From NCBI GenBank assembly GCA_946481095.1, contig CAMLML010000030.1:1-48040 (forward strand): a DNA stretch of 48,040 nucleotides, written 5' to 3'. The stretch comes from an uncultured Cellvibrio sp. (GTDB taxonomy: Bacteria; Pseudomonadota; Gammaproteobacteria; Pseudomonadales; Cellvibrionaceae). A program made the translations under genes and the position numbers. Below are positions 17,240-26,307 of the stretch, one piece after another. Within the stretch, counting starts at the first letter, position 1, and each line of letters starts with the position of its first letter. Under the pieces are notes generated by a model. It saw only the letters and a program-made list of their open reading frames with translations, was not told the origin of the DNA and made no database searches.

Positions 17240-18388
17240 TTAAAACTGATTCCATCCGCCCCAAACGGCGTTCCCCATGGCGTTAAAGTGATAACGATTA
17301 AAATATTCCGCCAGAGCAACAGGAACAGACATGCCATTGCGTGGACAATTATTACCATTTTGATTAATTGCCTGCGAAGTGTGATGCCCGTAACTGGCAA
17401 CTTGTTGCGATGCAAAATTATCAACATAAACAATATTAATTTTTTGATCGACTGTTGGATCATAAGCTCGCGGTAATAATGCGCCTCCCCAATTATTTCC
17501 CTGAAATAAAGGAAGTAACGCAGGATTGGATGAAGTGGCTGCTGCTGTAATGGGATCTGACCAGGGTTGTGGTGTTAATGTCCAGGAAAATAAATGCATA
17601 GTGTCTGCTGTTCCACCGGCTGCATTAGCGTTCCAATTTCCTGCTCCGGCACCCCAGGCTTGCTGTGTATAAGCATAATTATTTCGGTTTCGTAATTTAT
17701 TTAATTGGTCTTGCTGCATAGTGGCGGTTGAGCCGCTATTCGCATATTGATCGAACAAAAAAATCTGATTTGCCGGTGGCGCATATTTGGGTGAGAGTTT
17801 GAAAAAACCGGCGGGTAAATTATTGGCAGCGACATAAGGTTCAATGGCAGTATCCAGTGCTCCGTCATAAAGAATAGCGACTCTGGAGCGAGTTACCGGC
17901 CCGGCGTTATCAGTGAGCAATGCGTTGTAAGCTGTTCCAAACAAATTGGTTTGTGCTTGTGTGTAGGGAACCAGATGATTGTTGAGCGCATTTTGTATTA
18001 CCGGAATAAGGGCTGCGTGTGCCGCATTGTTAAATGCATTGAAGTGCGAAATATTCAGAATAACCAGTTCCCTGTCTCCTGGTGCAAGTGCATTCATAAA
18101 GTTGGCAACATCATTCAAAATTCCGGCTATGCCATCCAGTTGGCCACCCGTATAAAAAGGGCCGTGGTAAGTCCAGAATTGATTATTCGTGAGATAAGGC
18201 CGTATATCAAAATAACGAATGCCCGCATTCAGTTGTCCGCCAATCGTTTGTAATTGTGTTCTGGACTGAAAATTATTCCAGCGATCAACATAACAACCCG
18301 CATCGTGTGTGCCTGGAATAGTAATTTCTGATAAAAATCTATTTGGAAATCCCGGTACTTGATTAAAAACGTCTGTCATCCAGGGCAT
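17240..18388 (-). CDS. Phosphatidylinositol-specific phospholipase C-like protein
   Basis: A 382-residue protein with a PI-PLC X domain over about residues 15-330. The two catalytic histidines are visible as His28 in ITIPGTHDAG and His75 in FWTYHGPF, and the Asp of FDIRPY is in the right place. Such enzymes cleave phosphatidylinositol or GPI anchors to a cyclic inositol phosphate. There is no N-terminal signal peptide. The ATG at 18388 has AGAGGA about seven bases upstream and lies one base after the stop of the preceding gene, so the two are coupled. Substrate is uncertain because bacterial PLCX proteins vary. Confidence 0.82.
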   Translation of the reverse strand: MPWMTDVFNQVPGFPNRFLSEITIPGTHDAGCYVDRWNNFQSRTQLQTIGGQLNAGIRYFDIRPYLTNNQFWTYHGPFYTGGQLDGIAGILNDVANFMNALAPGDRELVILNISHFNAFNNAAHAALIPVIQNALNNHLVPYTQAQTNLFGTAYNALLTDNAGPVTRSRVAILYDGALDTAIEPYVAANNLPAGFFKLSPKYAPPANQIFLFDQYANSGSTATMQQDQLNKLRNRNNYAYTQQAWGAGAGNWNANAAGGTADTMHLFSWTLTPQPWSDPITAAATSSNPALLPLFQGNNWGGALLPRAYDPTVDQKINIVYVDNFASQQVASYGHHTSQAINQNGNNCPRNGMSVPVALAEYFNRYHFNAMGNAVWGGWNQF

Positions 18389-18389
18389 T

Positions 18390-19229
18390 TTATTTTCCTC
18401 TTGTTTCAACAATGGTGATAATCAAACCTTTTACGCCTTCAGCCGTTTCCGACACACTTTGAATAACGGAATAAGAAGTTGCCGAAGGGCCGGAGACTAA
18501 CAAATTTTTATTATTTGCATTTTCATTTCCTGCTTTGGATTGATCAGCAGAAAAATTAAATTTGTCCTGTCCATTCCCGTTCATGAGCGATACCTTGACA
18601 ATAAATTCTGCAGGGATATTGGATGATTTAATATCTTCACGTTGTTTTGAATAAGAAAATTCATCGATTGTAATATTGTTAAAATTGATGTCTGGTCTGA
18701 AATTGCCAATTGCCCAGCTATTCTCGGATGTTATTGCTGTGCTGATATTTATTTTTTCCGCAGTAGCATTTTCTATTACCAGAAATGTTTCCAGATTCGT
18801 TGGTTCAACGGGTGTTTGATCGATTACCGAATCCAGTGTGGGCAAGGTTGCATTAGCGCTGATATATTCCTGCTGGGTAATGTCTTTGATGGAGATGATG
18901 GCGTCTTCATATTGCTGACGTTGTTTTTTCTCCTTGCCCTCGTCCCAAAGGCCAACAGCTTCACGTGGATCTGGCAAGGCCATAAACACATTGGAAATAC
19001 AACTATTCAATTCCGGTGCAAACGCCAGAAGAAGTGTCAGCTTCTCTTTGGTAATAATGGCATTGTCCCTGGTTTTGACATAGCTGAAAGTGAGCCAGGA
19101 AGATTTGAAATCCTGATTTAACAGATTCCATTTTTCCAGAGTGGTTTTTTGACTTTCACTAATTGCCGGCGTCAGAATTTTTAATAAACGCTCGAACTCA
19201 AAATCGGTTTCTGTAGTATTGGTAGTCAT
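18390..19229 (-). CDS. Unknown protein coupled to the PI-PLC gene
   Basis: A 279-residue protein that I do not recognise. The N-terminal half (about 1-150) is helical and polar, with segments LTPAISESQKTTLEKWN and DAIISIKDITQQ. The C-terminal half (about 165-279) is rich in beta-prone stretches (FLVIENATAEKINISTAI, PAEFIVKVSLMNGNGQ, VIQSVSETAEGVKG) and may be a beta-sandwich. It has no signal peptide or membrane helix. ATG 19229 follows AGAGA; an alternative in-frame start exists at 19244. One base separates its stop from the phospholipase ATG, so the two proteins are probably made in matched amounts and may act together. Confidence 0.7.
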   Translation of the reverse strand: MTTNTTETDFEFERLLKILTPAISESQKTTLEKWNLLNQDFKSSWLTFSYVKTRDNAIITKEKLTLLLAFAPELNSCISNVFMALPDPREAVGLWDEGKEKKQRQQYEDAIISIKDITQQEYISANATLPTLDSVIDQTPVEPTNLETFLVIENATAEKINISTAITSENSWAIGNFRPDINFNNITIDEFSYSKQREDIKSSNIPAEFIVKVSLMNGNGQDKFNFSADQSKAGNENANNKNLLVSGPSATSYSVIQSVSETAEGVKGLIITIVETRGK

Positions 19230-19353
19230 TGGAGATCTCTGCAATCAACATTTTTTACTGTATCTGCAGAATGCATACCAATCTTTAACAAAGCATCCAA
19301 ATGCTGTTCAAGCGCAACAGCATTGGTATATTTTAAATATGTTTTGAATTAAA

Positions 19354-19375
19354 TACTGGACGAAACTGTCCAGTA
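19354..19375. promoter_or_regulatory. Perfect operator-like palindrome
   Basis: tactggac and gtccagta pair perfectly around a six-base centre. It lies in the 193-base gap between the stop of ridA and the start at 19229 of the gene coupled to PI-PLC. The size and symmetry fit a TetR-type operator, but no TetR gene is in the window. TATAAT follows directly on the plus strand (19374-19379), where no gene is present. Confidence 0.45.
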
Positions 19376-19422
19376 TAATTTGTTGAGTGGATGAATTGGC
19401 GCATGCGGGATGGGATCAATAT

Positions 19423-19806
19423 TTAAATTACCATTACACCATCGGCTTCAATTAATGAATTGCGCGGTAATTGATTGATGCCAATCGCTGCGCGCGCAGG
19501 ATAAGGTTGTTGGAAATATTGGCTCATGACTTCGTTGACAATCGGGAAGTTGGTGAGATCCGTTAAATAAATATTTAATTTCACTATGTGTTGTAAGTCA
19601 CCCCCTGAAGCCAGGCAAACGGCACGCAGATTTTTAAAAACCTGATGGGCTTGCGCAGCGAAATCGCCATCGACCAACACCATGGTTTTGGGGTCGAGTG
19701 GAATTTGTCCTGATAAATAAACGGTGTTGTTGACTTTGATTGCTTGTGAATAAGTGCCTATTGCAGCGGGGGCATTGTCACTGTGAATTACGGCTTTGTT
19801 GGTCAT
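19423..19806 (-). CDS. ridA: RidA reactive-intermediate deaminase
   Basis: A 127-residue protein of the RidA/YjgF family with the usual length. Motifs include [24 protein letters not shown] and the C-terminal [20 protein letters not shown], with the arginine that binds the carboxylate of the substrate. It hydrolyses enamine/imine intermediates such as 2-aminoacrylate released by PLP enzymes. Its place after spoT matches the Pseudomonas order rpoZ-spoT-ridA. A palindromic repeat separates it from spoT. Confidence 0.93.
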   Translation of the reverse strand: MTNKAVIHSDNAPAAIGTYSQAIKVNNTVYLSGQIPLDPKTMVLVDGDFAAQAHQVFKNLRAVCLASGGDLQHIVKLNIYLTDLTNFPIVNEVMSQYFQQPYPARAAIGINQLPRNSLIEADGVMVI

Positions 19807-19845
19807 TTGATTTCTCCTGATTTAAAAATAAAAAATAATTTTTTT

Positions 19846-19922
19846 CGCCCCATCCAGCCTTCCCCCCTTTGCAAGGGGAAGGAGCCAGTTCCCCTTGCAA
19901 AGGGGGAGATTGGGAGGGGGGT
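19846..19922. repeat. Palindromic repeat between spoT and ridA
   Basis: Arms ccccatccagccttcccc and ggggagattgggagggg, with inner halves ccccctttgcaagggg and ccccttgcaaaggggg, make a double hairpin like those at 45173 and 26201 but with a diverged sequence. It lies just after the spoT stop. Confidence 0.8.
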
Positions 19923-19930
19923 GATAAGGT

Positions 19931-22042
19931 TTAATGTTTTGCGCGATGTACGCGAATGACGAAACTGAGTGTGCGTATTCTACGCATAATATTCGCGAGA
20001 TGGATTCGGTTATGTACGCCAATGCAAATATGAATGACGCTGTTGTGAGCATCGCGTTCATGTACATTGATATGTTCTATGTTGGCGCCCTGTTCGGTAA
20101 TACGCGTTGCCAATATCGCAATGATGCCACGTTCACTTTCAACATCAATACGTAAATCCACCAGAAATTCACCGCTGACTTGTGCAGCCCAATTTACCTG
20201 ACTGATTTTTTCCGCGTTGTGGCGAATTTCGACAATATTGCGACAGGTATCCTGATGAATAACCAAACCCTTTCCTGAACTAATGTGACCAATAATGGGA
20301 TCACCTGGTATTGGCCTGCAACAACGCGCAAAACTGATAATCATGCCGTCAGCTGAGTCAATGGTGATGGCTGAATGCGATGGTAAATTACGTTTAATTT
20401 CCGCTTCGGGATGCAGCAAGCGGGCAACACTTTGCGCGGTTCTTTTTCCCAAACCAATTTCTTCAAATAATAAATCCAGGTTGTCGAGTTGTACGGATTT
20501 TAATAAATCATTTTTTTGTTGCTCGCTGATTTGGTCCATTTCCAAATGCAAATCGGCAAATGCGCGGTGCAACATACGTTTGCCCAAACTGACAGATTGG
20601 TGATGTCGCTGGTGTTTTAAATAATGTCGAATAGCGCTGCGCGCTTTTGCACTCACTGCAAAATTTAGCCAATTGGGATTGGGTTGTGCGTTGGGTGCGG
20701 TAATGATGGCCACACGCTGGCCACTTTGTAATGGTTGCGACAGTGAAGCCATGCGCTCGTTAATGCGACAGGCAACACAGGTATTGCCCACATCGGTATG
20801 CACGGCATAAGCAAAATCAACGGCGGTTGCACCGGAAGGCAATTCAACAATTTTTCCTTTCGGTGTGAAAACATAAACTTCATCAGGGAACAAATCAATT
20901 TTAACGTTCTCGATAAATTCCAGTGAATTACCGGCGTTGCGTTGCATTTCCAGCAAGCCTTGAACCCATTGCCGTGCGCGATTGTGGCTGGCATTCAAGG
21001 TTTCATCGCTATTGGCCTTGTAAAGAAAATGCGCGGCAATTCCACTATTCGCCATTTCATCCATTTCCTTGGTGCGAATTTGCACTTCAATCGGAACACC
21101 GTGCATGCCAATTAATACGCTGTGCAAACTTTGGTAGCCATTAGCTTTTGGAATCGCAATGTAATCTTTAAATTCACCGGCAACCGGTTTGTAAAGGTTG
21201 TGCACTATGCCGAGCACGCGATAACAGGTATCGACTTTATCGACAACAATTCTGAATGCGTAAACATCCATGATTTCCTTGAATGATTTTTTCTTGGTGC
21301 GCATTTTTTCATAAATACTGAAAATATGTTTTTCGCGACCAATAACTACGCCATTAATATCTTCACGCAGCAAACGTTTTTCAATCGCCGTCTGGATTTG
21401 TTCCACCAATTCCTTACGGTTGCCGCGTGCGCTACGTAACGCGGCTTGCATACGCGAAGCGCGAAGTGGATGCATGGCATAAAAGCTGCGGTCTTCCAAT
21501 TCCATACGCACGTCATTCATTCCCAGTCGATGTGCAATAGGTGCGTAGATTTCAAGCGTTTCTTTGGCGATGCGTCGTTTTTTGTCGGCAGGCATGGCGC
21601 CCAGGGTGCGCATGTTGTGCAGCCGGTCGGCCAGTTTCACCATAATTACACGCAGATCATTGGCCATAGCCAATGCCATTTTTTGAAAGTTTTCTGCCTG
21701 CTTTTCGGCGTGGGTTTCAAATTCAATTTGTGTCAGCTTGCTGACGCCATCAACCAGATCAGCCACAGCATCACCAAATTGACTGGCGAGGGCTTTTTTG
21801 CTGATGCCGGTGTCTTCAATCACATCGTGCAACATGGCGGCCATCAAACTCTGATGATCCATATGCATGCCAGCCAGTATGTCGGCTACTGCGAGGGGAT
21901 GGGTTATATAAGCTTCACCACTGCGGCGCTTCTGGCCATCGTGGGCTTGTTCGGCATAAAGGTAGGCACGCTGCACCCCGTTTATCTGGATGGGATCCAG
22001 ATAAGATGAAAGCCTTTGACTTAAGGTTTCCAGAGTTTGCAT
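19931..22042 (-). CDS. spoT: Bifunctional (p)ppGpp synthetase/hydrolase SpoT
   Basis: A 703-residue protein with the full long-RSH layout. The HD hydrolase domain (about 20-200) has the HDVIEDT motif at 72-78. The synthetase domain (about 230-350) has GEFKDYIAIPKANGYQSLH. A TGS domain (about 385-450) begins with DLFPDEVYVFTPKGK, and an ACT domain (about 625-703) ends the protein. The intact HD motif indicates hydrolase activity, so this is SpoT and not RelA. It follows rpoZ with a 24-base gap, the conserved gammaproteobacterial arrangement. It sets ppGpp levels during starvation. Confidence 0.95.
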   Translation of the reverse strand: MQTLETLSQRLSSYLDPIQINGVQRAYLYAEQAHDGQKRRSGEAYITHPLAVADILAGMHMDHQSLMAAMLHDVIEDTGISKKALASQFGDAVADLVDGVSKLTQIEFETHAEKQAENFQKMALAMANDLRVIMVKLADRLHNMRTLGAMPADKKRRIAKETLEIYAPIAHRLGMNDVRMELEDRSFYAMHPLRASRMQAALRSARGNRKELVEQIQTAIEKRLLREDINGVVIGREKHIFSIYEKMRTKKKSFKEIMDVYAFRIVVDKVDTCYRVLGIVHNLYKPVAGEFKDYIAIPKANGYQSLHSVLIGMHGVPIEVQIRTKEMDEMANSGIAAHFLYKANSDETLNASHNRARQWVQGLLEMQRNAGNSLEFIENVKIDLFPDEVYVFTPKGKIVELPSGATAVDFAYAVHTDVGNTCVACRINERMASLSQPLQSGQRVAIITAPNAQPNPNWLNFAVSAKARSAIRHYLKHQRHHQSVSLGKRMLHRAFADLHLEMDQISEQQKNDLLKSVQLDNLDLLFEEIGLGKRTAQSVARLLHPEAEIKRNLPSHSAITIDSADGMIISFARCCRPIPGDPIIGHISSGKGLVIHQDTCRNIVEIRHNAEKISQVNWAAQVSGEFLVDLRIDVESERGIIAILATRITEQGANIEHINVHERDAHNSVIHICIGVHNRIHLANIMRRIRTLSFVIRVHRAKH

Positions 22043-22066
22043 GCCAACCTCCGGGTTTGGGTGGGA

Positions 22067-22318
22067 TTAAAGCTCGTTGTCGTAAACACGCTCGGGTTTG
22101 GGTTGTGGCAGTACATCTTTTTCCAGAAGTATGCTGGCATCTACAAACCCTTCTTCAATTTCACGCAATGCAATCACTGTGGGTTTATCGTTCTCTTCAG
22201 GAACGTAGGGAGTCTTGCCGCCTATGGCCAGTTGACGAGCGCGCTTACTACTCACCATTACTAATTCAAAGCGGTTATCGACATGTTGCAAACAATCTTC
22301 AACGGTAATTCGAGCCAT
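22067..22318 (-). CDS. rpoZ: RNA polymerase omega subunit
   Basis: An 83-residue omega subunit with the opening [20 protein letters not shown] and the core motif [14 protein letters not shown], both hallmark. It supports assembly of the beta-prime subunit and is part of the ppGpp binding site. The gene precedes spoT. The gmk gene that usually precedes rpoZ is absent; a divergent histidine kinase gene occupies that side, with 156 bases between the starts. Confidence 0.97.
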   Translation of the reverse strand: MARITVEDCLQHVDNRFELVMVSSKRARQLAIGGKTPYVPEENDKPTVIALREIEEGFVDASILLEKDVLPQPKPERVYDNEL

Positions 22319-22474
22319 AACAATCTACCCAGAGTGGAAATTCGAAAAGGGACGACATTATGCTCAGAATCCATCCAGCTGCCAACCCTGTCTTGTTCAA
22401 GTTTATGATCAAGGCTAATCAAGCTCAAATTATGGGCTATGCTGATTGAATCAATGATTTGACTGGATAGCTCC

Positions 22475-24781
22475 ATGGATCAACTCAACGCACTGCCTGG
22501 CGTCGTATTTCAATATCATTTCACCGAGGAAGGCGATTTCTGTGTTGATTCAATCAATACGCCGATCATTTCACTATTGGGTATGACGCCTGGAGAATGT
22601 TGCACCAATCCAGAGGCGTTTCTGGCGAACTTGTCTCCGGAGATGGCGCTCAAAAAAACATTAAAAGAATGTTGCACCCTTTACTGCTGCATCAGCCAGG
22701 AAATTTCCCTTCCGCCCAAAACTATTCTGTTGCAAGTGTCGCCACTCGAAACGGATTCCATGTCAGCTTGTGGTTTGTTGATTGATATCACCGTGCAGGT
22801 CAAGGCCAGAGAGGAAGCTATCAGGAAAGTTAACTTTCTTACTTTTGTACAAGACCAACTCACGGATATGTTTTATTACAAGGATAGAGACTCGAAATTT
22901 TTAGGGGGCAACAAGGCGTGGAGTCGTTATCACGGCGCAGATGATCCGGCTTTGTTAATCGGCAAAACGGATTACGATTCCAAAATATTATCCCCGCGTG
23001 ACAAGGAAAAATTATTTAAGGAGGAGCAGGACATGATGGCCAATGCAGCGGATATCAGAATCCGTGAATGTCATTTGCAACCATCGGGGAAATATTTTTA
23101 TTGCGAGTCGGTTAAATCATCTTTATGTGATGCTGACGGTAATGTGGTGGGGTTGGTGGGTATATCCCGCGACATTACTGCACAGGTTGAAGCAGAAATA
23201 GCGTTGAAAAAAGCCCAGGAAGAAGCAGTACATCTTGCGCAGGTTAAAAGTTCATTTCTGGCAGTGATGAGCCATGAAATCCGTACACCCATGAATGGCG
23301 TTATAGGTTGTGCATCACTGCTGGGTGAAACATCCCTGAATGAAGAGCAGCAACAGTTGCTGCATACCATTCAATCCAGCGGCGAAAGTTTGTTGGTTAT
23401 TATTAATGACATTCTGGATTTTTCAAAAATAGATGCAGGCAAAATGGAGTTTGATCATTCGCCATTTGATTTACGTAACCTGATCGAAGAATGCCTTGAA
23501 TTATTTTCCAAACAAGTTAATGAAAAAGGATTGGAGATAAATTATTTGTTATCGCCTGATTTGCCTCTGAGTCTGCTCGGCGATGCATCACGTATCCGTC
23601 AAGTCATTAATAATCTTTTAGGTAATGCCATTAAATTTACCGAAAAAGGCGAAGTCTTTGTTGAAGTCACACCTGTCGAAATCAACAAGGCAAATAATCA
23701 TTGTGAATTGTTAGTTGCCATTAAAGACACCGGCATTGGTATTGCCAAAGAAAATCAAACCCAATTATTCAACGCATTTAGCCAGGCAGATAACAGCATA
23801 ACGCGTCGTTATGGTGGGACGGGGCTGGGTTTGGCGATTAGCAAAAAAATTGCCGAGCAAATGGGCGGCCGTTTGTGGTTCGAAAGTGAAATCAATAAAG
23901 GTTCGACTTTTTATTTTTCGTTAAAGCTGGATTTTGATCCGACATTCACTGCTTCTGAAACCATGAATCAGGTTGAAAGTTTTAAAAATTTGCGCGTTTT
24001 AATTGTCGATGACAATGCAACCAATCGACGGGTGTTATCGACAACCCTGTTGCAATGGGGTATGCAAGTTGCTGCTTTCGATTCAGCCAGTTCCGCGCTG
24101 GAAAATCTCAAATTTGGGCAACAATATGATCTGATTATTCTGGATTTTTGTATGCCTGCCATGAATGGCGGCACCTTATCCAATGAAATCAGGCGTTCTT
24201 CACTTAAGAACAAACCGATTATTATTTTGAGCAGTGCGAATGTCAGTCGCGCAGAGTGGCCGAATATCGATGTGGTACTAATGAAGCCGGTTCGTACCAA
24301 TACGTTGAAAAGAACATTGTTGACTTTATTGGGGAAAAGTGAAAATAAACAACACTTCCTAATGAAAAAAATGTCTACCAACAAAAGTACCAGGATACTG
24401 ATTGTTGAAGACAACAGCGTCAATCAAATGGTTGCTACCATGATGCTCAAAAAACTCGGGTTTCATAAAATTTCCTGTGTTTCCGACGGGCAGGAAGCTG
24501 TTGATGCTATAAAGCAGCGCGATGTGGATATTATTTTAATGGACATTCAGATGGATCGAATGGATGGCTACACTGCAACCCGGTTAATCCGTAAAAATAA
24601 ATTACACAGCAGTAAACCCTGGATAATTGCATTGACCGCAGGTGTTCAGGTGGATGACAGTGTCAAAGCTTATGAATCCGGTATGAATGACTTCATTACC
24701 AAACCCATACAATTAAAAGAGTTGGAAGATGCGTTGAATAAAGCGATCAATGAAATAACAAGCCAGGGATTCAATTATTAA
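22475..24781 (+). CDS. Hybrid sensor histidine kinase, PAS-PAS-HisKA-HATPase-REC-REC
   Basis: A 768-residue cytoplasmic kinase without transmembrane helices. Two PAS-like domains (about 1-110 and 120-240; the first is diverged) precede HisKA, with phospho-acceptor His267 in MSHEIRTPMNG. The ATPase domain has the N box (NNLLGNAIKFTEKG, about 379-392), the G1 box DTGIGIA and the G2 box GGTGLGLAISKKI. Two receiver domains follow, with Asp557 (IILDFCMPAMNG) and Asp690 (IILMDIQMDRMDG). Six cysteines in the first PAS (23, 42, 43, 66, 67, 71, 72 region) could suggest a redox or metal input. No cognate regulator or HPt protein lies next to it. Ribosome site is weak. Confidence 0.9.
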   Translation: MDQLNALPGVVFQYHFTEEGDFCVDSINTPIISLLGMTPGECCTNPEAFLANLSPEMALKKTLKECCTLYCCISQEISLPPKTILLQVSPLETDSMSACGLLIDITVQVKAREEAIRKVNFLTFVQDQLTDMFYYKDRDSKFLGGNKAWSRYHGADDPALLIGKTDYDSKILSPRDKEKLFKEEQDMMANAADIRIRECHLQPSGKYFYCESVKSSLCDADGNVVGLVGISRDITAQVEAEIALKKAQEEAVHLAQVKSSFLAVMSHEIRTPMNGVIGCASLLGETSLNEEQQQLLHTIQSSGESLLVIINDILDFSKIDAGKMEFDHSPFDLRNLIEECLELFSKQVNEKGLEINYLLSPDLPLSLLGDASRIRQVINNLLGNAIKFTEKGEVFVEVTPVEINKANNHCELLVAIKDTGIGIAKENQTQLFNAFSQADNSITRRYGGTGLGLAISKKIAEQMGGRLWFESEINKGSTFYFSLKLDFDPTFTASETMNQVESFKNLRVLIVDDNATNRRVLSTTLLQWGMQVAAFDSASSALENLKFGQQYDLIILDFCMPAMNGGTLSNEIRRSSLKNKPIIILSSANVSRAEWPNIDVVLMKPVRTNTLKRTLLTLLGKSENKQHFLMKKMSTNKSTRILIVEDNSVNQMVATMMLKKLGFHKISCVSDGQEAVDAIKQRDVDIILMDIQMDRMDGYTATRLIRKNKLHSSKPWIIALTAGVQVDDSVKAYESGMNDFITKPIQLKELEDALNKAINEITSQGFNY

Positions 24782-24808
24782 ATGCCAGAACTTTTCATGA
24801 GGCGCTAA

Positions 24809-25516
24809 TCAATTCATTTTGGTGATTTCACCTTCTATCCAATTTTTAATTTCTTCGGTGAGTTCTTTTCTATCCCTGCCCTCAGTGTGAAACGGCTCAC
24901 TGATCACTACTTTAATAGTACCGGGATATTTTATAAATTGTTTGTGCGGCCAAAATTTCCCGCCATTGTGTGCAACCGCAATAATAGGAACGCCAGCGCT
25001 GATGGCAATATCCGCGCCACTGCGTGCGTAATTGCCGACTTGTCCGTAAGCTGTGCGTGTACCTTCGGGATAGATCAATAAATTATTGCCTTGCGCCAAT
25101 CGTTTCATGCCTTGTCGTTTGATTTCTTTTAATGCCTGCATTGGGTTGCTGCGATCAATTGCGATTGGTCGTAAGCTTGCAAGTCCCCAACCAAAAAACG
25201 GAATACGAAATAATTCCTTTTTCAAAATGGTACTGACAGGTCCAAAATAAAATTGTAAAAACATGGTTTCCCATGTGCTTTGGTGTTTTGCCATGACCAC
25301 ACAGGGAAATTTGTCGGCATGCTTGTGACCGACTATTTCATAACGCAAATTGCAACAGACACGTAACCAAAACATCACAAAACGATTCCAGCAAGTCACA
25401 ACTCGCCAGCGCCACGAATAAGGCATTATTGGCCAAATGATGACAGCAATCAGCCCGATAATGGCGCTGGTCAGGTTGTAACCTATGCTAAAAATTAAAC
25501 TGCGTAAATAAAGCAA
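24809..25516 (-). CDS. plsC: 1-acyl-sn-glycerol-3-phosphate acyltransferase
   Basis: A protein of about 235 residues that acylates lysophosphatidic acid to phosphatidic acid at the inner membrane. Motif I is KHQSTWE, an HX4E variant of the usual HX4D common in pseudomonad-type PlsC. Motif III is YPEGTR, preceded by the Arg-containing LRPIAIDR. Two hydrophobic segments open the protein. The start is best placed at TTG 25516, eight bases after GGGGA. The open frame continues to a TTG at 25570, but that part lies in a palindromic repeat. Gene order glyQ-glyS-gmhB-plsC matches Pseudomonas. Confidence 0.88.
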   Translation of the reverse strand: MLYLRSLIFSIGYNLTSAIIGLIAVIIWPIMPYSWRWRVVTCWNRFVMFWLRVCCNLRYEIVGHKHADKFPCVVMAKHQSTWETMFLQFYFGPVSTILKKELFRIPFFGWGLASLRPIAIDRSNPMQALKEIKRQGMKRLAQGNNLLIYPEGTRTAYGQVGNYARSGADIAISAGVPIIAVAHNGGKFWPHKQFIKYPGTIKVVISEPFHTEGRDRKELTEEIKNWIEGEITKMN

Positions 25517-25530
25517 AATAAAAATTCCCC

Positions 25531-25608
25531 GTAGGGTGGGCAAAAAGCGCAGCGTGCCCACGTTAAACAATCAAATGGTGGGCACGCTACGCTTTTTGCC
25601 CACCCTAC
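25531..25608. repeat. Perfectly folded palindromic repeat between plsC and gmhB
   Basis: Arms of about 32 bases (gtagggtgggcaaaaagcg at 25531 and its near-perfect inverted copy ending at 25608) enclose a 14-base loop. It fills the gap between gmhB and plsC and abuts the plsC start region. Confidence 0.9.
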
Positions 25609-25614
25609 ATATGA

Positions 25615-26184
25615 TTAAGGTTTTAAAACAAAATCAGCAAAATGTTTTAAATTTTCAAAAACATTGATATTGCTAATAGCCAATGTCGGGCTGTCGGTTT
25701 GCAATTCGGGATTATGTAATTGCGATAAGGTTTTTATCCCATTGCCAGTTTTAACCAGCGCCAATTGACAACCTTTTTGCGCCCCTGCTTGTAAATCCCG
25801 CAAGCTGTCACCCACAAAATAAAAACCTTCAGCGGAAATATTAAATTCTGCTTCAATTGCATCAATCAAACCAGGTTTTGGTTTGCGGCATTTGCAGTTA
25901 TCTTCCGGCGCATGCGGACAATAAAAAATTGCCCCGATTTCACCGCCCGCATCTTCCACCAATTTTGTGATTTTTTCGTGCATGGCTTCAAGATCATCCA
26001 GATCAAATTTTCCGCGCGCCAATCCTGATTGGTTGGTTGCCACCACAATCGTAAAACCGGCTTGATGTAATCGTGCAATCGCTTCAATGCTGCCTTCAAT
26101 CGGCACACATTCATCAACCGATTTCACATAGTCATCGCGATCCTGGTTGATGACGCCGTCGCGGTCGAGGATGATTAATTTCAT
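25615..26184 (-). CDS. gmhB: D-glycero-beta-D-manno-heptose-1,7-bisphosphate 7-phosphatase
   Basis: A 189-residue HAD-family phosphatase. Motif I is LDRDGVIN near the N-terminus, motif II is VATNQSG, and the zinc-binding insert reads CPHAPEDNCKCRKPKPG (Cys-x-His ... Cys-x-Cys), typical of GmhB. It removes the 7-phosphate in the ADP-heptose pathway for lipopolysaccharide core. The ATG at 26184 is correct; the 34 residues that could precede it in frame are encoded by a palindromic repeat. It lies in the glyQ-glyS-gmhB-plsC run. Confidence 0.94.
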   Translation of the reverse strand: MKLIILDRDGVINQDRDDYVKSVDECVPIEGSIEAIARLHQAGFTIVVATNQSGLARGKFDLDDLEAMHEKITKLVEDAGGEIGAIFYCPHAPEDNCKCRKPKPGLIDAIEAEFNISAEGFYFVGDSLRDLQAGAQKGCQLALVKTGNGIKTLSQLHNPELQTDSPTLAISNINVFENLKHFADFVLKP

Positions 26185-26200
26185 TTTGTTCTCGTTAGTT

Positions 26201-26307
26201 GACCCCCTCCTAACCTCCCCCTTGCCAGGGGGAGGGACTTTACTCCCTGCTTGCGACAGAGTGAAATTTGTCCCCTCCCCTGGCAAGGGGAGGGTTAGGG
26301 TGGGGTC
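26201..26307. repeat. Composite palindromic repeat between glyS and gmhB
   Basis: Left half gaccccctcctaacctcccc, central actttactccctgc, right half ending gttagggtggggtc. The same composite order is seen at 42306-42476, where a longer segment replaces part of the left half. Its right edge touches the glyS stop codon. Confidence 0.85.

Noticed and set aside
20923..22308. Several plus-strand frames across spoT and rpoZ, up to 187 residues
   Set aside because: They are antisense shadows of strongly conserved genes.
22261..22476. A 71-residue minus-strand frame upstream of rpoZ
   Set aside because: It overlaps rpoZ and the start of the kinase gene, with no ribosome site and no recognisable motif.
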